From positions 36,754,969 through 36,818,968 of the forward strand of contig CM038468.1 of the NCBI GenBank assembly GCA_021464415.1: 64,000 bases of DNA. Reading direction: 5' to 3'. This document shows, in pieces, positions 46,302-55,529 of this stretch; the stretch's first letter is position 1; each line of letters starts with the position of its first letter. The stretch is from Lonicera japonica. Taxonomy: Eukaryota; Streptophyta; Magnoliopsida; Dipsacales; Caprifoliaceae. Below the pieces are notes generated by a model. The model did no database searches. It saw nothing but the letters and a program-made list of their open reading frames with translations, and was not told the DNA's origin. Both the position numbers and the translations under genes were made by a program.

Positions 46302-46628
46302 CTGACAAAAAAAAATGTATATACTTACAAACATGAAATTTCACAACTTCATTAAATGAAAATTTCCATGAACAATTGTAATATCTCCATTCGAAATGCA
46401 CCCAAACAAGAATATATATCAGCGGACAAAATGAAATTTCACAAATTCATTAACATCAAAATTCAGTGGACAATATGAGATTTCACAACTTCATTAACAT
46501 CAAATTTCAGTGGACAATCAGTGTACAGACTGAAATTTCACAACTTCATTAAATGGAAAGTTTAGTGAACAATCGTAATCTCTCTATTCGAAATGCACCA
46601 AAACAAGAATATATATCAGTGGACAAGA
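46302..46628 (-). repeat. Tandem copies of inner inverted-repeat sequence in the right arm of the MULE
   Basis: A ~130-bp segment around GAAATTTCACAACTTCATTAA and TTCGAAATGCACCNAAACAAG occurs near 46335-46460, 46540-46630 and again within the right terminal repeat (46680-46780). The left arm has a single version, so the right arm was extended by duplication. A splice acceptor TTTTTGTCAG (AG at 46303-46302, minus) may start the transposase coding exon. Confidence 0.65.
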
Positions 46629-47218
46629 TACAACTTCAAATCAGTTCAAATATTAGTGGACAATTAGTGTACAAACCAAAATTTCACAACTTCATTAAAC
46701 CCAAATTTATTACGTAATCTCTCCATTCGAAATGCACCTAAACAAGAATATATAGCAGTGGAGAAAATGAAATTTCACAACTTTAGACTTGATCAAATTT
46801 CAGCAGACAAGATCGAAATTTTGCCCAACCCAGCTCCATAACTCGAAAATCACTATAATCATCAAAACGAAACTTAAAACAAACCCAAATTAGTTCACAC
46901 CTCTGTTAGTGCTGCGTTTTAATGTTCGAGAGCTCGTCTCGAGAGTAACATGGTAGAGAGAGAGGAGATCAGTCGGTACAATGCTATGACGGGAGAGAGA
47001 CGGAGCACCGAGGAGTGACGGAGAGAACACCGAGGAGCCTGGGTATGGTGAATTGGTCGCCGCTTGAAAGAGAGAAGAGAGCTCCATTGCTATTTTGCTA
47101 GAAGAGAAATAGAGGGGGGACCTTTTACTCCGTTTAGTTTGGTTTCTACCGTGTTGTTTTCGTTTATTTACGAGTGGCTCCCACAAAATTTCCACTAGTG
47201 CGTTTCTGAAAGAAATCG
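46628..47218 (-). repeat. Right terminal inverted repeat of the MULE, with leader exon
   Basis: Reverse complement of 41169-41785 with moderate divergence. The mirrored donor reads ACAGAG/GTGTGA (about 46908), so the transposase gene also appears to start with a leader exon inside the repeat. Confidence 0.85.
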
Positions 47219-48116
47219 TATACATATACATATATATATATATCTTCCTCATCTCTCTCTATCTCTTTGTCTATTTGAGGATCCATTGAAAAAAGAGTCT
47301 TCTCTAGAAAAAGATGGGTGCTCGTGGTTGTGCCCCCCATCTGTCAATGCCACCCACGAGTTGTTTTTCTTCACTCCCTCTAGTATTCCATCTCTTCCTT
47401 CATTATATACATATATATATATATGCTTCTCTCTATTTTTCTCTCTTGTCGAGCCCCTTGTCCTTCCTTCCACAACCACGCAATCACTACCTCTAGCCCC
47501 CATATCCTCTTTGCTTCACAATAAGCTCGCTAGAGAAAGACCCATTTCAGATCCGAAGAAAAATGGTGGTTATGATGATATGCTTCACAACCGCACAATC
47601 ACCACCATGTAAAACATTTTATAGTATTTCTTCATCATCTCTTTGGTAGCGATTGAAAGATACGCAATGAAATTTGAGATTTAATGATTCGAATTGAAAT
47701 TAGATCCCCAAATCAACTAATTTTAGAGAGAAAAAATTAAAACTAATTTTTGATACAATTACGAAATTAGTTTGTTGAAGGTTGAGATGGAGAAAAGATG
47801 GAGATGAAATTAAAGAGAATTTGTTTTTGGATTTTGAGAGTGAAAATGAAGTAATTAGATATAATTACAAAATAAGTTTCTTGAAGGTTGCGACGGAGAT
47901 GAAATTAGAGAGAGAAACTTGTTGGGTTTTGAGTTTAGGAACAGAAGAAATAAAATTAGGGTTCTTGAATAATCATTGTGTGAGGAAGACGAGGGCATTT
48001 TCGTCCACTTAGCAAAAAATATTGATGGTGTTACACTCAAGGGTAAGTCAGAGGATTAGTAAAATAGAGGACTATCTTGAGTTTCGTATTAATAATAGCG
48101 GGAAACTAAAAAAAGC

Positions 48117-48117
<1 letters not shown>

Positions 48118-48162
<45 letters not shown>
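48118..48162 (+). repeat. (ATT)n microsatellite, left half
   Basis: Interrupted by the SIRE-like element. The right half is 54180-54246. Confidence 0.95.
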
Positions 48163-49578
48163 TGTAGGTCGGAAAATACCCTAGAGGGGGGTGAATAGGG
48201 TTTTTAAAACTTAATGAGATTTTTAAAATCAATTTAAAAATATTTGATGTCTATGTCAATCAAGCAAACAATAAACAAGGATAATTCCAATCACAAGGTG
48301 TAAGTAACACAATATAAGAGTTCAAGAGTTAGAAAGATTGAGCCAATCAAAGTCGAAGACTTATTGTCCACACGGTTCGGCTTGTTAGCCCCTACTCCGC
48401 GCTCGGTTAGTACCCCGAGAAATTCCACTATAACCGATTTCCTTCCGGGTGAAGATCAAACCTCTACAAGTGTATTCTTCTCACACACTCTTACAAGTAT
48501 TGAATCTCTCTCAATACTCACACAAGAATTCACTCTTGCTATCTTAAGAGATAAACCTCTCTTAATGATTGAAAGAAATGATTTGGTGACTAACACCAAT
48601 GTAAAATAGCTCAATAGTGTATGAAGATTACAACTTAAGCTCACACTAAGAGATATCAAATTTGATCAATAAAATATAGATCAAAATAAAGATGATTGAT
48701 CAAAAGAAATGTTCTTGAATCTTTGAATATTGAATGTAGATGAATAAAATAGTGTAGGAATGATTCAAGAGTGTTTAAATAAGTCTTAGATGGTGTATAT
48801 ATAGTCTAAGACACCATATGGCCGTTTGGAGGGAGTTGGTAAAAGTTTGGTACCAAAAATGGTAAAAAATTAGAACTCCAACGGCTAGTTTCTGGGCCAT
48901 CAATCGACTGAGCAAAAATCATCAGTCGACTGAGTGGCCATCAGTCGACTGAGCAAAGCTCATCAGTCGACTGATGGTCTCCTCTGGTCTGCTGCCAGAT
49001 TGACAAAAAATCCCATTTTTCACACTTTTGCAAATTAACTCAAAAATCAATTTTGAGGATAGGGGATGTTTAAAATTGATTTTCTAAGACTTCTATCATT
49101 GTTTTTATAACAAAATTCATTCATAAAAAATTTATAGTGAATTTTTCAAGATGGCTATTTTTCGGTAAAAATACTTTTTCAAGGATAAAACTAGTTTTGA
49201 TCAATCTTGTCAAGGTTAAATCATTTTATGAGCTACGTAATTAAACAATGATATCTTTTACATAAAATCTAAGCACTCACTTAATTATGAACACCAATGA
49301 ATCTTCGAGAGCTTCGTTTGTATCTTCGATTATATTCTTCCTTGGCTTTTTGTACTTCATAGATATGCCATTGAAGGTGTGTTGACAGGAGTTGTGTGAG
49401 ATGTAAAACTTTGATTACAATACTTTGTAGATGAATGATCTTGATTCCGACTTTTCGGTTAAGTCCACGTGTGATCAATTTTATTGTGGCTATAACTTAA
49501 AACATAAACTAAGTTAAATTACACAAGATTAAGTTTATTGTTATTATCAAAACAAGATTAATGACTTTCAAGTCAACA
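48163..49578 (-). repeat. 3' LTR of the SIRE-like element
   Basis: 1416 bp. TATATATA at 48796-48803; upstream of it (minus orientation) are four copies of TCAGTCGACTGA or a one-base variant at 48900-48974. It also keeps about 27 bp near 49360-49390 that the other LTR lacks. Confidence 0.9.
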
Positions 49579-52500
49579 ATCTCCCCCTAGGCAAATTATT
49601 CAAGTCTTGCTCGGTTTTGTTTTCTAACTTCTTAGGAGGAGCTTGAGCACTTGATGTTTCTTCCTTAGATGTATCATTAATTTGAATATTCGAGATCTTT
49701 TGGATAATTTCAACATCATCATCGGAATGTACTATGGATGAGAAATGATTTGACTCATCAAATACAACATGCATAGACTCTTGGACTACTAAACTTTTCT
49801 TGTTATAAACTCTATATGCTTTACTATTAGTAGCATACCCAAGAAAAATTCTTTCATCGGATTTAGCATCAAATTTACCTAAGTGATCATGATCATTCAA
49901 AATAAAACATTTGCAACCAAAAACCTTAAAATATGCAATATTTGATTTCTTGTCATTCCATAACTCATAAGGTGTCTTATCTAACTTTTTACGAATGATA
50001 GTACGATTAATCACATAGCATGCGGTGTTAACGGTTTCGGCCTACAAATACTCCGGTAAAGAATGTTCATTAAGCATAGTCCTAGACATCTCTTGAAGAG
50101 ATCTATTTTTCCTCTCAACAACACCATTTTTTTGAGGAGTTCTAGGTGCCGGAAAATTATGATCAATACCATGCTCATCACAAAAGTTCTCAATATCAAC
50201 ATTGTCAAATTCTCTACTTCTATCACCACGAACATGCACAATAGAGACACCTTTTTCATTTTGAACTTTTCTACAAAATTTAGCAAAGACATGTGGAGTT
50301 TCACTTTTGTGGGTGAGAAAGAACACCCAAGTGAGTCTAGTGTAATCATCAATAATAACAAGAGTGTACAATTTGCCACCTAGACTAGCAACCGAAATAG
50401 GACCAAACAAATCAAGATGCAACATATCAAGTGGTCTAGATGTAGTAATATCCTTTTTAGACTTGAAAGAGGATTTGTGTTGTTTACCAAGTTGACATGC
50501 ATCACAAATTTTATCTTTAACGAATTTGGTTTTAGGCAATCCTTTAACAAGCTCTTTCTTAGACAAAGCATGAATTAAATCCATATTAGCATGTCCTAGT
50601 CTCCTATGTCACAACCAAGATACATCATTTATAGCGGATACGCATTTAACATCTTGTTGTGATAAGTCATCAAGCTCAAGAGTGTACACATTGTTAGTTC
50701 TATATGCAACCAGTAAAATGAAATCATCACTAACATTCTTAACAATGCAACGATCGGATTTAAAAATAACTTCGTAACCCTTATCACATAATTGGCTAAT
50801 GCTAAGTAAATTATGCTTCAAACCATCAACTAATAGAACATTATCAATACATGTAGAATGCTTACCAACCTTACCTATACCAATGATTTTGCCTTTGGCG
50901 TTGTCCCCGAAAGTCACATTTCCTCCTCGCTTGGGAATTAGACTTAAGAAGTTGTTCTTGTCTCCCGTCATGTGCTTTGAGTAACCACTATCCAAGAACC
51001 ACTTGGTTTTGCTACCCTTGGGTTTCAAGCACACCTACACCATGACTTTGAGTAACTTCTCATTTGGTACCCAAAATGTGTTGGGTCCCTTTGGGTTAGC
51101 AAACATAATGGTTCCTTTTGGAACCCAAGCAAGCTTCCTTTTAGGGAAACCTTCATTTCGTAGAAAAAATGATCCACATGATGAGTATTTCTACCACAAT
51201 ATGAGCAAAGATGAGTGGGATCATGAGGTGTATATGTTTTAAAGAAGTTTTTGTAATCCTTTTGGTTGTAACCCAAACCGGCTTTGTCAAATACACACCT
51301 TTGCATTCCTAATAGTTTATCCAAATTATCCCTACCATTGGTGAATTTGGCTAAGCTATTAGTTTGATCATCCACTTGATCTTTTAATTTGACATTTTCT
51401 ACTACCAGTGTGTTTGGAATTTCCTTTTACTTTCCTTTCTTCAAAGTATTGATTTCATTTTTCAAAACCATGTTTTCTTTCTCAAAAATTTCACACTTGT
51501 TAGAAATTATCAAATTCTCCTTTTTGAGGCTTGCACACTTCTTAAATAGATTTTCAAATTTGCTATGCAATTTCTCAAACATTTCATATAACTCATCATA
51601 GTCATTTTCATCATGAGCATCATCACTTATAGAAACATTGTCATCACTAAATGAATCATAAATAGAGTATACCTCATCGTCTCTTGCCATAAGGCAAAGA
51701 TTTGCCGTCTCCTCGTCGCTAGAGTCGGCATCGGATTCACCCTCTTCGGAATCACTCCAAGTCCCCTTGAGGGCATGCCTTACTTGTTTGAAGGCTTTAT
51801 CTCTTTTATCTCTTCTCTCTTTTCTTCTAACCGGGCAATTGGTTTTGAAGTGTCCCGGTTCATGGCAATGGAAACATTTCTTGACTTCTTCGTTTTCAAC
51901 TATTGGTTGAATTAATCGATCAATGTTCCTCTTTGATAAAGAACCAAAGTTGTTTCATTTTCCTTGAAACTTCTTCTTCTTGGCTAGAAATTTCATGAAG
52001 TTTCTAGAGAGGAGAGCCATGTCATCGTCACCGCCCATTAACTCTTCATCATCCTCTCGTTGACTTGCCTTGAGAGCAATAGTCTTCTTGGCTTTTGAGT
52101 CAACTTCTTCTTCTCTCTCCAATTCCTTCTCGTGGGTTTTAAGTGAACCCAATAGCTCATCCATGCTTAGCGTTTTGAGGTTCTTGGCTTCTTGAATAGC
52201 CTTTACTTTGGGTTTCCACTTCTTGGGAAGAGTTCTAAGAATCTTTCGAATCTTGTCTTCATTGGAATAAACCTTTCCAAGGAGATCTAAAGCATTAGTA
52301 ATAATGGAGAACCTACTATACATAGAAGCAACTGATTCATTAGGCTCCATTTTGAAAAGCTCATAATCATGAACAAGCATATCAATATTGTCATCCTTGA
52401 CTTGTGAGGTTCCCTCATGAGCAACCTCTAATTTGTCCCATATTTCTTTTGCGGTTTTACAACTAGAAATTTTGTTGTATTCGTCCATAGTTAATGCACA

Positions 52501-52772
52501 ATGTAAAGAATTTAAGGCTTTAACATTAAATTGGATTTTCTTAATGCATGCTCATCATATTCGAAAATTGATTTAGGAGTGACATTACCCCTTTCATCGA
52601 TTTTGGTAATCTCATAGGGTCCAATGAGTGTAACCCTCCATTGTTCAAAATCACTAGTTTGAATAAAAGTACACATGCGATTTTTTCAATAGTTATAATT
52701 TTTGCCATCAAATAGGGGTGGCCTAGTGGTGGAAGAACCTTCGTTAAGTCCGGTTCCTTGATAGATAGACAT
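49568..52772 (-). pseudogene. SIRE-like gag, protease and integrase, broken
   Basis: Starts at the ATG at 52772 (MSIYQGTGLNEG, then RPPLFDGKNYNY) and soon breaks near 52690. The UBN2 gag domain is open at 51955-52488 (AKEIWDKLEVAHEGT, LRTLPKKWKPKV). A CCHC knuckle (CFHCHEPGHFKTNC) lies near 51870, and a coiled, Lys/Glu-rich region at 51427-51690. Protease [14 protein letters not shown] is near 51000. The GAG-pre-integrase motif CDACQLGKQHKSS and integrase core MLHLDLFGP with VVERKNRS lie at 50042-50584, and the integrase tail at 49568-50014. Frame breaks separate these pieces (near 51930, 51410, 50600 and 50040). No reverse transcriptase or RNase H sequence follows. Confidence 0.85.
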
Positions 52773-52814
52773 GATCGTAAACTCTAAGATTGTAAAATCA
52801 AAACAAGAGTACAA

Positions 52815-52826
52815 CATCTGATACCA
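52815..52826 (-). promoter_or_regulatory. Primer-binding site, initiator tRNA-Met type
   Basis: TGGTATCAGATG two bases inside the 5' LTR on the minus strand, matching the TGGTATCAGAGC consensus of plant copia elements except near its end. Confidence 0.85.
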
Positions 52827-52828
52827 AT

Positions 52829-54177
52829 TGTAGGTCGAAAAATACCCTAGAGGGGGGGAGTGAATAGGGTTTTTAAAACTTAATGAGATTTTTAAAATCA
52901 ATTTAAAAATATTTGATGTCTATGTCAATCAAGCAAACAATAAACAAGGATAATTCCAATCACAAGGTGCAAGTAACACAATATAAGAGTTCAAGAGTTA
53001 GAAAGATTGAACTGATCAAAGTCGAAGACTTTTTGTCCACACGGTTCGGCTTGTTAGCCCCTACTCCGCGCTCGGTTAGTACCCCGAGAAATTCCACTAT
53101 AACCGATCTCCTTCTAGGTGAAGATCAAACCTCTACAAGTGTATTCTTCTCACACACTCTTACAAGTATTGAATCTCTCTCAATACTCACACAAGAATTC
53201 ATTCTTGCTATCTTAAGAGATAAACATCTCTTAATGTTTGAAAGAAATGATTTGGTGACTAACACCAATGTAAAATAGCTCAATAGTGTATGAAGATTAC
53301 AACTTAAGCTCACACTAAGAGATATCAAATTTGATCAATAAAATATAGATCAAAATAAAGATGATTGATCAAAAGAAATGTTCTTGAATCTTTGACTATT
53401 GAATGTAGATGAATAAAATAGTGTAGGAATGATTCAAGAGTGTTTAAATAAGTTTTAGATGGTGTATATATAGTCTAAGACACCATATGGCCGTTTGGAG
53501 GGAGTTGGTAAAAGTTTGGTACCAAAAATGGTAAAAAATCAGAACTCCAACGACTAGTTTCTGGGCCATCAGTCGGCTGAGCAAAGCTCATCAGTCGACT
53601 GATGGTCTCCTCTGGTCTGCTGCCAGGATGACAAAAAATCCCATTTTTCACACTTTTGCAAATTAACTCAAAAATCAATTTTGAGGATAGGGGATGTTTA
53701 AAATTGATTTTCTAAGACTTCTATCATTGTTTTTGTAACAAAATTCATTCATAAAAAATTTATAGTGAATTTTTCAAGATGGCTAGTTTTCGGTAAAAAT
53801 ACTTTTTCAAGGATAAAACTAGTTTTGATCAATCTTGTCAAGGTTAAATCATTTTATGAGCTACGTAATTAAACAATGATATCTTTTACATAAAATCTAA
53901 GCACTTACTTAATTATGAACACCAATGAATCTTCGAGAGCTTCGTTTGTATATTCGATTCTATTCTTCCTTGGCTTTTTGTACTTCATGGAGTTGTGTGA
54001 GATGTAAAACTTTGATTGCAATACTTTGTAGATGAATGATCTTGATTCCGGCTTTTCAGTTAAGTCCACGTGTGATCAATTTTATTGTGGCTATAACTTA
54101 AAACATCAACTAAGTTAAATTACACAAGATTAAGTTTATTGTTATTATCAAAACAAGATTAATGACTTTCAAGTCAA

Positions 54178-54179
<2 letters not shown>
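52829..54179 (-). repeat. 5' LTR of the SIRE-like element
   Basis: 1351 bp, mostly identical to 48163-49578 with scattered substitutions and two visible deletions (two TCAGTCGACTGA units, and ~27 bp near 53990). TATATATA at 53465-53472 with palindromes at 53569-53580 (one mismatch) and 53591-53602. Confidence 0.9.

Positions 54180-54246
<67 letters not shown>
54180..54246 (+). repeat. (ATT)n microsatellite, right half
   Basis: Continuation of the 48118-48162 tract after the retrotransposon. Confidence 0.95.
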
Positions 54247-55412
54247 CTAAAAGGACATTTTTACGATTATTGGAGCTGTCTTAGATTTTTGGGTTTTTAA
54301 TTTTGCCTTTGATAAACTTCTATTTCACAAAATATGATTTATTGTAGAGTGAGTAGTGAAATTTGAACATTCCTGGACAACGAGGGCAATAAAATCTCGA
54401 CTGTTATGTTACTTATTACTTTTTTTTTCACATTTTTTCTTTTATTTACTTATATTTGAATAGCACATGTTTTGTTTGTGCATGAAAATCTAATATTTTA
54501 CCATGTATAAAAGTTTATAGAATTTTTTTTTAAAATTCTGTAATTATTCTATATTTTGTATAAACTATTAAAACAATAAATAATTACTTTATGTTGTAGT
54601 GAAGTTGGGTATTGACTTAATTCACCTTTGATCCTTCTTGAAAACAAATTTAAATTTAAATTTTGAAATCAATATCTATATCTATATTGTATAGAGCGTG
54701 ATGGTAGGCTAGTGAAATTACTCTATAAAGTGTGAGAGAGTTTTTGGTAGGTCAGTCAAATTACCTTGAACACTTTGAAAATTACAATAAAAAATAAAAA
54801 TTATGCTTAAACCACCAATACTTGAACTTATAACTTTAAGCATAATGAACACAAATTATTACCACTCAACCAAATCCTAAATAGATATATTCACTTTAGT
54901 TTAAAAACCTAAGCAAAATACAAAAAAATATTAGGTATCATATTATACAGATATCGAGTGTACTACTGAGTCTAATAATTATAGTTTATGTTAGCAGTTT
55001 AACTTTAACATTTGCTCATCATCATAATTGGACTTGGTCAATTGTAAAAACAATATAATAATCGGTTTAACTTTAAAATCGACTGTTTTTTTTTTCAAAT
55101 TAAACTGGATTAATAGTAAACACAATTTTAACAATGAATCCATCCTTATTTAGGTCTTGAGTCGCCAGTCATCGGATCAACCTGCCAAACCAGATCCAAC
55201 TGAGATTTGTCTACGTTACCATTTTATCACCTACTAGAATGGACGAAGAAGGGTCAAAGTTGCATTACTAGTGTACTTCAAGGTTAAAATTGCAACGATT
55301 GAAACATCAGGGAAAATACTGCAAGAACCCCAAACTACAGGGTTTATTGTGTCAAACTGTCAATTCCATAAGTTAATCTGCACTTTTTCTTTTCATGAAA
55401 AATAAAATATAA

Positions 55413-55529
55413 ATATAAATTCTCTCTTTTTTGCGCGTTGCCCTTTACGACTTCCACAATACCAAACCCCTCTTCTCTCTCTTCCCTCTCTCTCTCTCTC
55501 TCTTCGATTTCTTCTTCAACTGGTTCACA
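55413..55529 (+). promoter_or_regulatory. Core promoter/leader of the SERF gene
   Basis: The 5' leader includes a CT-rich run (55469-55503, TCTCTC repeats) common in plant leaders. The start site is not fixed. Sequence left of about 55412 is repeat block copy 2. Confidence 0.5.

Larger units (their letters stand above)
41169..47218. mobile_element. Mutator-like element (MULE) with ~600-bp terminal inverted repeats
   Basis: The left end (CGGTTTCTTTCAGAAACGCA) and the reverse complement of the right end (CGATTTCTTTCAGAAACGCA) start inverted repeats that run about 600 bp (41169-41785 and 46628-47218). Flanks TATATATA and TATACATA are compatible with an 8-9-bp duplication in a TA tract, and block copy 1 lacks the element at 13210-13230. 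It carries two convergent genes starting in the repeats: a GRF-zinc-finger protein from the left and a decayed FAR1-type transposase from the right. The layout recalls maize MuDR; the transposase type recalls FAR1/Jittery-like MULEs. Confidence 0.88.
40989..48117. mobile_element. Non-autonomous MULE-like element, block copy 2, carrying the MULE
   Basis: Same element as 13047-14111: left end GGATTTTTTAAGTTACCCC, right end with TTGAGTTTCGTATTAATAATAGCGGG. Its own length is about 1.08 kb once the 6050-bp MULE inside it is removed. Confidence 0.6.
48163..54179 (-). mobile_element. SIRE/Maximus-like Ty1/copia element lacking reverse transcriptase
   Basis: A 6017-bp element inserted in an (ATT)n tract with TTATT on both sides (48158-48162, 54180-54184). 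On the minus strand: 5' LTR (54179-52829), primer-binding site TGGTATCAGATG (52826-52815, initiator-Met type), gag, protease and integrase coding, polypurine tract CTAGGGGGAGAT (49590-49579) and 3' LTR (49578-48163). Reverse transcriptase and RNase H are absent: the frame ends just after the integrase C-terminus. The long LTRs, gag type and integrase tail (FGCKCFIL, FLGYATNSKAYRVYNK, VQESMHVVFDES) fit SIRE elements. Confidence 0.9.
39800..55412 (+). repeat. Dispersed repeat block, copy 2 (with three nested insertions)
   Basis: Colinear with 9489-15298. Extra sequence here comprises the MITE at 40637-40802, the MULE at 41169-47218 and the SIRE-like element at 48163-54179. The right end lies about 120 bp upstream of the SERF ATG. 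The 12342-13046 and 14162-15298 portions of copy 1 have direct counterparts at about 40150-40988 and 54247-55412. Confidence 0.75.
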
